Of a DNA stretch of 11,681 nucleotides, positions 1 through 6,393 are shown in pieces. The translations under genes and the position numbers were made by a program. Source of the stretch: Bacillota bacterium (GTDB lineage: Bacteria > Bacillota_I > Bacilli_A > RFN20 > CAG-826). The notes under the pieces were generated by a model. The model searched no databases. It had not been told where the DNA came from and worked only from the letters and a program-made list of their open reading frames with translations. Location: NCBI GenBank assembly GCA_023396795.1, contig JAEWUY010000002.1, positions 1-11,681 on the forward strand. The letters run 5' to 3'. Every line of letters begins with the position of its first letter. Position 1 is the first letter of the stretch.

Positions 1-252
1 CTTAGTGCCGTCTTTATCATTAAAATAAACGACTGTTTCTGATATTTTTAATGGAGCGATACTTGTGATAACTGATGCTTCCAACTTTGAGTCGTAATAA
101 CGGTCTTTTGTTGATTTTTTAAGTCGCAAAACGTGGTGACGATTAATTAAATAAGAATGATTGGAAAAACCGGCTTTTAGGTGTTCGATTTTTTCAGCCT
201 TTGTGCCGGTAATCACATGGTAAATATTTTTAATCTCGTTAACTGTTGGCAT
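1..252 (-). CDS. Choline/ethanolamine-kinase-like phosphotransferase (LicA/APH fold), N-terminal part only
   Basis: The gene starts at the ATG read leftward from 252 and runs off the window edge after 84 codons with no stop. The visible N-lobe has a GFSNHSYLI segment (residues 28-36), which matches the nucleotide-binding hairpin of the choline kinase/aminoglycoside phosphotransferase family (usual form G-x-T/S-N-x-x-Y). It is followed by VLRLKK (41-46), a likely ATP-contacting strand, and an acidic helix residue in SKLEASVI (E58). The catalytic loop and metal-binding Asp lie outside the window. Only 2 nt separate it from the rqcH stop, with a GAGG-containing stretch inside the rqcH end as a possible ribosome site, so the two are probably co-transcribed. 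LicA-type kinases phosphorylate choline or a related amino alcohol for lipid or surface-polymer decoration. The true substrate cannot be told from this fragment. Confidence 0.6.
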   Translation of the reverse strand, partial: MPTVNEIKNIYHVITGTKAEKIEHLKAGFSNHSYLINRHHVLRLKKSTKDRYYDSKLEASVITSIAPLKISETVVYFNDKDGTK

Positions 253-254
253 AC

Positions 255-1658
255 TCACTTGACCTCAATTCGCGTGGCTTCTTTGAATAAGTTAGCGGTG
301 GTTGGGCGAATAAACGAAACATAGATGGTCTCGTATTTTTTGACATGGGCTTCACCTTTAACTTTCCCACGAGATATATCTTTTTTGACGGCATACATAA
401 CCTCACCACGATCTAAATTAGAACAAAGCAAAGCAATTTCGGCGGCCGTAATTAAATCTTCATTCGAGGGATTTGGTTTTTTAATAATAACGTGAGCTCC
501 GGGCTGATTAAGCAAGTGAAACCAAATGTGCTGACGGCCAGCGTAAACAAAGGAAAGATAATCATTTTGATCAGCGCTTTTGCCAAAGTAAAAAGTTGTT
601 CCATCACAATCAAGATGATAGGGAGCGTATTTTTTAGTCACGGGTAAACGAATCTTGTCTTTTGGGGTAATTAAGGCGTTTTGAGCAACAAATCGCTCAA
701 TTTCTTCTTCACTTGAGGAAGATAGAAAATCTTTAATAAAAAGGGCTTCGTTGAGTTCTCTTTCAGCACTTTCAATCAATTTATCGCTTATAGCGATTGT
801 CCCTTTAGCCTTTTTATAAATTCTATAAAAGGCCTGAATATTTTCAGAAAGTGATTTAGCTTCATTGAGTTCAATAATTTTGCCAAGAACTTCGATTTTA
901 TCGGTCCGCCATTTCTTATCGATCGGCAAGGCTAAAAGAGCGTCAGCGTAGTCTTTGTAGACGAGCATTTCTTGTGCTTTAACAACATCGTTTTTAATGT
1001 TTTCGATTTTACGCGAGGCAGTCCGAATTCGCGAATTAATAAATTTATATATTTTAATGAACTTTTCTTGATTACGAGTCATAGACGATTGATTGAGACG
1101 ACTCAATTCAAAGTTGATGAATTTCTCATAATCGAAGTCTTCTTTATCGCTCGTTTTATTACGAAAAGATATTTGTGGTGTGGCGTAAGTAAAACCGCGA
1201 GCGACGATGCGAGGTGCATCAATCGTGTTTTTACGGAAGGCGTTTAAAATCTTGTTTTCTTCGTCGGTAATAATTAAATTCGGGTGAGCAGAGACAAGTT
1301 CAATATATATGTGGCGAATAAGGGTTTTGTAGGCGCTTGTTGTTACTTCTAATTCAAGTTTTACAATTCGGTCATTCTTAATTTGCGTGACGTTTTTGAT
1401 ATAGGCATTATTTAACTCTTTCTTAAGAAAAACATACAAAGGATTAATGAGGGTTGGGGGTAAACTGCCTAAATCACTAATGAAAGTTGAAGGGCTAGTA
1501 TTATCAAGATTAATAACAAGATATCTTTTTCGCCCCGAGGAAATTTGCAGGTAAAAAATTCGGCTCGAATAAAAGACAAATTTACGAATGTGTTTGCCAA
1601 CAGCTTCATCCGCAATTTTTTTAACGATATAAGAAAAATCTTGAACGCTGATTCTCAT
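255..1658 (-). CDS. rqcH: RqcH-type NFACT ribosome quality-control protein (fibronectin-binding-protein-A family), shortened
   Basis: RqcH binds stalled 50S-peptidyl-tRNA complexes and directs addition of C-terminal alanine tails that mark the nascent chain for degradation. Residues 1-160 are the NFACT-N domain. They include D96-R97, the pair aligned with Asp97-Arg98 of B. subtilis RqcH needed for tRNA-Ala recruitment, and end in GFTYATPQ, matching the usual end of this domain. Residues 195-340 are predicted coiled coil. Residues 350-467 are NFACT-R, with DYLSF, IWFHLLNQPGAHV (378-390) and an AAEIALL helix. The protein has 467 residues; Bacillus homologues have about 570. The missing part falls between NFACT-N and the coiled coil, where the helix-hairpin-helix domain normally sits. 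The start ATG lies 6 nt after an extended -10 box, so the mRNA is probably leaderless. The gene is divergent from gmk, as a condensed form of the yloA-gmk neighbourhood. Confidence 0.9.
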   Translation of the reverse strand: MRISVQDFSYIVKKIADEAVGKHIRKFVFYSSRIFYLQISSGRKRYLVINLDNTSPSTFISDLGSLPPTLINPLYVFLKKELNNAYIKNVTQIKNDRIVKLELEVTTSAYKTLIRHIYIELVSAHPNLIITDEENKILNAFRKNTIDAPRIVARGFTYATPQISFRNKTSDKEDFDYEKFINFELSRLNQSSMTRNQEKFIKIYKFINSRIRTASRKIENIKNDVVKAQEMLVYKDYADALLALPIDKKWRTDKIEVLGKIIELNEAKSLSENIQAFYRIYKKAKGTIAISDKLIESAERELNEALFIKDFLSSSSEEEIERFVAQNALITPKDKIRLPVTKKYAPYHLDCDGTTFYFGKSADQNDYLSFVYAGRQHIWFHLLNQPGAHVIIKKPNPSNEDLITAAEIALLCSNLDRGEVMYAVKKDISRGKVKGEAHVKKYETIYVSFIRPTTANLFKEATRIEVK

Positions 1659-1664
1659 GCCATA

Positions 1665-1673
1665 ATTATACCA
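1665..1673 (-). promoter_or_regulatory. Extended -10 promoter of rqcH (leaderless)
   Basis: On the minus strand the sequence reads TGGTATAAT, a perfect -10 hexamer (1665-1670) with the extended TG element. No good -35 box is found 16-18 nt upstream. Only six bases lie between the hexamer and the rqcH ATG, so transcription is expected to begin at or next to the A of the start codon. No Shine-Dalgarno sequence can fit. Confidence 0.65.
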
Positions 1674-1682
1674 TAATTACAA

Positions 1683-1711
1683 TTGCTTTAAGTTTTTTCT
1701 TCACTTATAAT
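1683..1711 (+). promoter_or_regulatory. Sigma-A-type promoter of gmk
   Basis: TTGCTT (1683-1688) and a perfect TATAAT (1706-1711) are separated by 17 nt. Expected transcription start is near 1718, giving a leader of about 8 nt with no purine-rich ribosome site before the ATG at 1726. The -35 box overlaps the region where the divergent rqcH promoter would have its own -35, so the two promoters probably cannot both be occupied at once. Confidence 0.6.
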
Positions 1712-1725
1712 TAAGTTTACTTATT

Positions 1726-2325
1726 ATGGAACACGAAGCGATTAAAGAAGGTCTTCTTATCATTATCTCGGGCCCAAGTGGTGTTGGTAAAGGCACTATT
1801 CGCCGCCAAGTTATGAGTGATGCTACTTTGAATCTTGTCTATAGTGTTTCGATGACCACAAGGACAAAACGCGAAAACGAAATCGACGGCGTCGATTATT
1901 TTTTCGTTTCACGTGAAGAATTCGATAAGAACATAGAAAATAATAATTTCTTGGAATGGGCGGAATTTGTCGGTAATCGTTACGGAACACCAAAACATTA
2001 TGTCGACGCTCTTCGTCAACAAGGTAAAAATGTCGTTCTTGAAATTGAAGTCGAAGGAACCAAACAAGTTTTAAGCAAACGCAAAGGAAGCAATGTAGTT
2101 TCCATTTTTGTAATTCCGCCGAGCTACGAAGACCTCGAAAGAAGAATTCGCCATCGTTCAACTGAGCCCGAAGATATTATTCAAAAACGTTTAGCGAAAG
2201 CAAGAAAAGAAATGCATCTAAAATATCATTATGAATACGTTGTTTTAAACGATCGACCTGATCGTGCCGGTAAGGAAATTAGAGAAATAATTAGAAACAA
2301 ATTGAATGCAACACTTACTAAATAG
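1726..2325 (+). CDS. gmk: Guanylate kinase
   Basis: Guanylate kinase phosphorylates GMP (and dGMP) with ATP to GDP in the cytoplasm, the essential step in GTP supply. The 199-residue length is typical of bacterial enzymes. The P-loop is GPSGVGKGT (16-24). The GMP-binding domain follows, with SVSMTTRTKR (40-49), GVDYFF (55-60) and the YGTPK strand (86-90). LEIEVEG (105-111) replaces the usual LEIDVQG, a conservative Asp-to-Glu change. The lid region contains the arginine-rich RRIRHRSTEPEDI segment (139-151). The only plausible start is the ATG at 1726, which follows a very short leader without a Shine-Dalgarno sequence. priA begins 14 nt after the stop and is probably in the same transcript. 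In Bacillus rpoZ and coaBC lie between the two; here they are absent. Confidence 0.96.
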   Translation: MEHEAIKEGLLIIISGPSGVGKGTIRRQVMSDATLNLVYSVSMTTRTKRENEIDGVDYFFVSREEFDKNIENNNFLEWAEFVGNRYGTPKHYVDALRQQGKNVVLEIEVEGTKQVLSKRKGSNVVSIFVIPPSYEDLERRIRHRSTEPEDIIQKRLAKARKEMHLKYHYEYVVLNDRPDRAGKEIREIIRNKLNATLTK

Positions 2326-2339
2326 TAACAGGGCCGATC

Positions 2340-4535
2340 ATGCGCATTTTAGAAGTATTAACTGAACATCGAGTTAACGCGCTTAATCGCCCTTTTTCTT
2401 ATGTTTACTTTGGCTCAAAAGATGTTCGTGTTGGCTTTCGCGTTTTGATCCCGTTTAACAAGCAAAGGCTGATGGGTTTCGTTATCAAAGTTGAGCAAAC
2501 TGACCAAAGTTTAGAAGAGTATGAAGAAGACAAAGGTTTTAATGTTTCAGAAATCATTGATGTTGTCGATGACGAGGAACTATTAAACAACGAATTAATG
2601 GCTCTCGTTGACCGCATTTGCGATCATTATCTGGTATCGAAGATCAGTGTTCTCCAGGCGATGCTTCCTAAATCGCTTAAGCCACGAATGTCGGCTCTTA
2701 AAGGCCCTAAAGCTTACTATGACAAATACTTAGTGGTCATTGATGAGAATGAAGAAGATTTAACGCCTCGACAAATCGAACTACTACGTTTTATCAAACG
2801 TAATGGTAAAATTCTCAAGCGTGATGCTGGTTCGCCAAGCATTGTTGATAAACTAATTAAAACGAACCATCTAGAAATAATCGAAATTGAACGATTTCGT
2901 TTAGAAATACCTGAGTATCAAAAAGAAACGGCCAAAATTTTAAATGACGAGCAAAATGCTGCGGTCAAAAGCATTTTAGACACTCAAAAAACCGTAAGCC
3001 TTTTACAAGGAGTAACTGGAAGCGGGAAAACAGAAGTTTATTTATCCCTTTCCGAAGACATTATTGATGCGGGACGTAACGTTTTGATGCTCGTGCCGGA
3101 AATCGCTTTGACACCAATTATGGTTGAATATTTTCAGCGTCGATTTAAAGGTAATGTCGCTATTTTGCATAGTGAACTAACGGAGGCTGAAAAATACGAT
3201 GAGTATCGGCGTATCGCCAAAGGCGAATGTCGTGTGGTCGTTGGAGCACGAAGCGCTGTTTTTGCTCCCTTAGACAACATCGGTCTATTTATTTTAGATG
3301 AAGAACACGTCGAATCTTATAAGCAAGATGTCGCCCCTTATTACCACGCTCGCGATATTGCCATCATGAGAGCTGAACACCATCGCGCCAAAGTTGTTCT
3401 TGGTAGCGCAACCCCGTCCTTAGAAAGCAAAGCTCGGGCTTTAAAGGGCGTTTATCATTATGCTGAATTGTCCCATCGTATTAATGAGCAAGTTATGCCT
3501 AAAGTGGCAATTATCGATATGGCGAATCCTCGTAATTTAACGCGCCAATCAGTAATGTTTTCCGAAGCCTTGATTAACAAAATTGCTGATCGTCTAAATC
3601 AACATGAGCAAGTTGTTTTGCTAATTAATCGTCGCGGTTATAGTGGATATGTTACTTGCCGCTCTTGTGGCCATATATTTAAATGTCCGGATTGTGGAAT
3701 TACTTTGACTTATCATCGCCAAGATGAAATATTGAAATGCCACCATTGTAATCATGTCGAATTTGCACCCAAAATTTGTCCGGAATGTGGAGGAAAATAC
3801 TTTTCAAAAAGTGGCTTTGGCACCGAACGGATTATCGATGAAATCGCCAAACTTTTTCCTCAAGCCCGAACTTTGCGTCTGGATAGTGATGTCGGACGCG
3901 TTCGTAATACGATTGCCAAAACGATTGAGGCTTTTCGCAATAAAGAAGCCGACATTTTGGTTGGAACACAAATGATTGCTAAAGGTCATGATTTTCCTGA
4001 TGTAACTTTGGTCGGTATTGTTTTGGCCGACATCGGTTTGTCGCTTCCCTCATTTCGTAGCAGTGAACGGGCCTTTGAATTAATAACGCAAGCCGTTGGT
4101 CGTAGTGGCCGAGCCCAAAAAAGCGGGGAAGCCATTATTCAAACTTTTAATCCTAACCATTATGCAATTCGCTTGGCGGCCGCTCAAGATTATGAGACTT
4201 TTTTTAGTAAAGAAATGCTATCTCGTAAAGCTCAGCAGTACCCGCCATATACCTTCTTAACAAGCGTGCAAATTTCTTCGAAAAACGAAGAATTAGCGAT
4301 TGATACTATTCATGCGATTGCCGAGGATATTTTAAAGAAAAACTTTGAAGGAGTGACTGTTTTAGGACCAGTTTCGCCATATATTCATTTCGAAAAAGAT
4401 GTTCATCATCGTGTTTTACTTCTAAAGTACAAAAACGAAACAGAAATTAAAAATTATTTAGCCTCACTTCTTATCACTTTACAAAGTAAACCGTCGATTA
4501 ACGTCATCGTCAATGTCGATCCATATAACTTTTAA
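2340..4535 (+). CDS. priA: Primosomal replication-restart helicase PriA
   Basis: PriA is a 3'-5' superfamily 2 DNA helicase that recognises abandoned replication forks and reloads the replicative helicase. The 731 residues show an N-terminal 3'-DNA-binding region (1-110), a winged-helix region (about 125-190), Walker A GVTGSGKT (224-231), the DEEH Walker B box (320-323) followed by SYKQ, and the GSATPS motif (355-360). Eight cysteines at 440, 443, 449, 452, 467, 470, 480 and 483 form the two zinc sites. GTQMIAKGHDFPDVTLV (542-558) and QAVGRSGR (584-591) are motifs V and VI; the latter is usually QVAGRAGR. All catalytic and zinc residues are present, so the enzyme should be active. An AGGG stretch 8 nt before the ATG is the likely ribosome site. 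It lies downstream of gmk in a probable operon. Confidence 0.97.
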   Translation: MRILEVLTEHRVNALNRPFSYVYFGSKDVRVGFRVLIPFNKQRLMGFVIKVEQTDQSLEEYEEDKGFNVSEIIDVVDDEELLNNELMALVDRICDHYLVSKISVLQAMLPKSLKPRMSALKGPKAYYDKYLVVIDENEEDLTPRQIELLRFIKRNGKILKRDAGSPSIVDKLIKTNHLEIIEIERFRLEIPEYQKETAKILNDEQNAAVKSILDTQKTVSLLQGVTGSGKTEVYLSLSEDIIDAGRNVLMLVPEIALTPIMVEYFQRRFKGNVAILHSELTEAEKYDEYRRIAKGECRVVVGARSAVFAPLDNIGLFILDEEHVESYKQDVAPYYHARDIAIMRAEHHRAKVVLGSATPSLESKARALKGVYHYAELSHRINEQVMPKVAIIDMANPRNLTRQSVMFSEALINKIADRLNQHEQVVLLINRRGYSGYVTCRSCGHIFKCPDCGITLTYHRQDEILKCHHCNHVEFAPKICPECGGKYFSKSGFGTERIIDEIAKLFPQARTLRLDSDVGRVRNTIAKTIEAFRNKEADILVGTQMIAKGHDFPDVTLVGIVLADIGLSLPSFRSSERAFELITQAVGRSGRAQKSGEAIIQTFNPNHYAIRLAAAQDYETFFSKEMLSRKAQQYPPYTFLTSVQISSKNEELAIDTIHAIAEDILKKNFEGVTVLGPVSPYIHFEKDVHHRVLLLKYKNETEIKNYLASLLITLQSKPSINVIVNVDPYNF

Positions 4536-4544
4536 ATAAAAGTT
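4527..4544. other. AT-rich inverted repeat across the priA stop
   Basis: AACTTTT (4527-4533) and AAAAGTT (4538-4544) can form a 7-bp stem with a 4-nt loop; the priA stop codon lies across the stem-loop junction. There is only one G-C pair and no T-tract after it, so it is at best a weak end-of-transcript or mRNA-stabilising hairpin. Confidence 0.3.
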
Positions 4545-4553
4545 GTTGAGCAA

Positions 4554-4562
4554 TGATATAAT
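4554..4562 (+). promoter_or_regulatory. Extended -10 promoter for the 4588-5037 gene
   Basis: TGATATAAT carries a perfect -10 hexamer (4557-4562) and the extended TG element. No recognisable -35 box sits at 17 nt. Expected start of transcription is near 4569, giving a leader of about 19 nt that includes the AGGA ribosome site at 4577-4580. This placement argues that translation starts at 4588 and not at the upstream in-frame TTG at 4543, which lies before the -10 box. Confidence 0.6.
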
Positions 4563-4587
4563 ATTTAAGAAAGCACAGGATTTCATC

Positions 4588-5037
4588 ATGATCACCATCT
4601 CTATAATTGGTTTAGACCAATATGCCGTTATGACTTATTCTCGCGAGCACACTAAAAAGCTCGCTGACTTATTTGAAGTAAAGCCCGATGATATAAATTT
4701 TTATGCCCCTAATGCCTTTTTTTATCATGATGGTGTTGATCAAACTTCATGGAACACCTTAGTCCGCGTTCACGCTCCGAATCAAATTCAGATTCTCGAA
4801 GAAAAAGTTACTGCCTATTTAATTAGCACTTTAATGCCTATGACGATTAATATATCGATTGAATTTTTCTATTATGACAAGAAAAACCGCCACGATTATC
4901 TTAATCGCGAATATCCGCATTTTATCACTGAGGCGAACGCTGTTGTTGTCGATGAGGAAGATGAGGAAATCGAAGAAGACGATGAAGAAATTTACGACGG
5001 AAACGTCTTTGCTGAATTTGAAGAAAAAATTAAATAA
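4588..5037 (+). CDS. Uncharacterised 149-residue protein with an acidic tail; possible tautomerase-like (DUF1904-like) fold
   Basis: I do not recognise this protein with certainty. The ATG at 4588 has AGGA seven bases upstream and sits just after a good promoter, so it is preferred over an in-frame TTG 45 nt earlier. The order of predicted elements is strand (2-9), helix (12-31), strands (36-47 and 57-63), helix (66-82), strand (86-96), then a Tyr/His-rich stretch NREYPHFI (106-113). This beta-alpha-beta, beta-alpha-beta pattern, with LFEVKPDDI and a late YxxxxYPHF segment, recalls the tautomerase-like DUF1904 family. The catalytic N-terminal proline of tautomerases is absent (the protein begins Met-Ile-Thr). 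Residues 122-137 are almost all Asp/Glu, an acidic tail reminiscent of the RNA polymerase delta subunit, and about 12 further residues follow. It occupies the gap where def and fmt lie in Bacillus. No membrane segment or signal peptide is visible. Confidence 0.75.
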   Translation: MITISIIGLDQYAVMTYSREHTKKLADLFEVKPDDINFYAPNAFFYHDGVDQTSWNTLVRVHAPNQIQILEEKVTAYLISTLMPMTINISIEFFYYDKKNRHDYLNREYPHFITEANAVVVDEEDEEIEEDDEEIYDGNVFAEFEEKIK

Positions 5038-5051
5038 TTGCCAAGGTTTTT

Positions 5052-5071
5052 AACGACATTTTGTCGTTTTT
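5052..5071 (+). terminator. Weak Rho-independent terminator after the acidic-tail gene
   Basis: AACGACA (5052-5058) pairs with TGTCGTT (5062-5068) around a TTT loop, and a short T-run continues to 5071. The stem is 7 bp with three G-C pairs and the U-tract is short, so read-through is likely. The same TGTCGTT unit recurs 21 bp downstream, which leaves open that this dyad is a protein-binding site instead. Confidence 0.45.
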
Positions 5072-5099
5072 AGTAGTAGAATTGTCGTTTTTCAATTAC

Positions 5100-5105
5100 T
5101 ATACT
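5100..5105 (+). promoter_or_regulatory. -10 box of the promoter for the rsmB-like operon
   Basis: TATACT matches the -10 consensus at five of six positions and would start RNA near 5112, directly before the GAGGAG ribosome site (5113-5118) of the rsmB-like gene. The sequence 17 nt upstream (TAGAAT, 5077-5082) is a poor -35 box. TTGTCG at 5082-5087 would be a better hexamer but is only 12 nt away. A weak or activator-assisted promoter is likely. Confidence 0.45.
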
Positions 5106-5124
5106 ATGTATTGAGGAGTAAAAT

Positions 5125-6393
5125 ATGAAAGCACTCGAAATCGTTCAAAACGTTCTTAATCAAATCCTCTTTCAAGAAGTGGAATTTCAGAATGCTTTGC
5201 GACTAGCTTTCAAAGATAATCCTAGCGATAAAGAGCACGCCCGTTTAGTCTCGGCTATCGTTGGTTGTGAACTGCGCCACCATCTTCTGTTTGAACGCAT
5301 CATCAAAGATTTAGGCGGAGAATATAGCGATGAACAAAAGTGTTTTCTTTATGCTGCTTTAGCTAATAATTTATTCCTTAAGCGTATTGCCCAAGACGAT
5401 ATCGTTTCCTTTGTTCACTCTATATTCAGCGAAGAACATATTCCAACAATTGAAAAGCTCCTGGCCTATCAAGATTCACCACGTGAACTGATTCCGGAAT
5501 CAATTCCCCCTGAATCACTTGAATATTTGTCATTGCGCTTTAACACTCCGGAATGGCTCATTAAAATGTGGCAAAAGCATTTTGGTCGGGGCGTAACTTA
5601 TAAACTTCTTAAAAAGAACAATAAACCACAACTGCAAACTTGTCGCGTTAACACTTTAGCGTCATCTGCGAAAGAAGTTCTTGAAGACAATAACGAATTT
5701 ATCGCCGCTCCTGTCGCTGATATGGTTATTTATCAAGGCAAAGCCCCGATTCGCAAAAATGTTTTCTTTCAAAGCTTCGATGTCTTTTTAATGAAAATGG
5801 CTTTAAAAGAATTAATGGATAAAGTATGTATCAGTCATATTACTGAAGCTTTCCTTTATTCCAGTGAAGACAACACTGTCGTTCGTGAGTTCTTTTTGAA
5901 ATATCAAAAAAGAATTGGTCTCAATCTCGGTGTTCCTAAACAAGACGAACGCGTAGATATTGCCAAAGTCATTCGTTATAACCAACTGACAAATGTGAAT
6001 TATTTCGAAGCGGAGCCAAGCGCTATGAAATCAGCGATTTCACGGCCTCAAGACTTGGTTATTGCCTTTCCATGTAGTTCTAATTTTGATTTGATTCGGG
6101 CTTATCCCGATTATTTATTGCATTTTAAACGTGAGAGGATAGATGAATTAGTAGCTAAGCAAAAAGAAACACTAGAAAATTGTGCTTCGTTTGTCGAAGT
6201 TGAAGGCACTCTTGTTTATGTCGTGACAACGATTAATCGTAAAGAAGGTCGTTCTTTAATTATGGAGTTCCTCGATCACCATCGCGATTTTACTTTGATC
6301 GAAGAAAAACAAAGATTTCCGTTTGACCCCCTCGACACCGCTCTTTATTATGCAATCATGAAACGTAAAGTCGAGGCCAAGGTTAGTGAATAA
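5125..6393 (+). CDS. RsmB-family (16S rRNA m5C967 methyltransferase) homologue lacking SAM-binding and catalytic residues
   Basis: The 422-residue frame follows the RsmB layout: an N-terminal NusB-like helical domain (about 1-110, with ARLVSAIVGCELRHHLL at 39-55), then PEWLIKMW (142-149) and LQTCRVN (170-176), which are RsmB landmarks, and a C-terminal methyltransferase-like region. The glycine-rich SAM motif (DACAAPGGK in relatives) is gone; residues 234-249 at that place contain no glycine. Motif IV DAPCSG reads AFPCSS (314-319). The motif VI catalytic cysteine of YSTC is replaced by threonine in YVVT (365-368). True RsmB methylates C967 of 16S rRNA using SAM; these changes argue that this protein cannot. 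The frame is open throughout, with normal coding character and a strong GAGGAG ribosome site. It heads the operon in the canonical rsmB position and overlaps rlmN by 8 nt. It may retain an RNA- or 30S-binding role. Confidence 0.8.
   Translation: MKALEIVQNVLNQILFQEVEFQNALRLAFKDNPSDKEHARLVSAIVGCELRHHLLFERIIKDLGGEYSDEQKCFLYAALANNLFLKRIAQDDIVSFVHSIFSEEHIPTIEKLLAYQDSPRELIPESIPPESLEYLSLRFNTPEWLIKMWQKHFGRGVTYKLLKKNNKPQLQTCRVNTLASSAKEVLEDNNEFIAAPVADMVIYQGKAPIRKNVFFQSFDVFLMKMALKELMDKVCISHITEAFLYSSEDNTVVREFFLKYQKRIGLNLGVPKQDERVDIAKVIRYNQLTNVNYFEAEPSAMKSAISRPQDLVIAFPCSSNFDLIRAYPDYLLHFKRERIDELVAKQKETLENCASFVEVEGTLVYVVTTINRKEGRSLIMEFLDHHRDFTLIEEKQRFPFDPLDTALYYAIMKRKVEAKVSE

Noticed and set aside
972..1247. 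91-codon open frame opposite rqcH
   Set aside because: It is antisense to a well-conserved coding region, has no ribosome site or family resemblance, and reflects the codon structure of rqcH.
1823..2161. 112-codon open frame opposite gmk
   Set aside because: It is antisense to conserved gmk motifs, with low-complexity Arg/Phe-rich sequence typical of a shadow frame.
4527..4544. Hairpin at the priA end as a true Rho-independent terminator
   Set aside because: The stem is nearly all A-T and no T-run follows, so it was recorded only as a low-confidence inverted repeat.
4543..4587. In-frame TTG as an upstream start for the acidic-tail gene, adding 15 residues
   Set aside because: It lies upstream of the -10 box that would drive the gene and has no ribosome site, whereas the ATG at 4588 has AGGA at good spacing and begins with a natural beta-strand.
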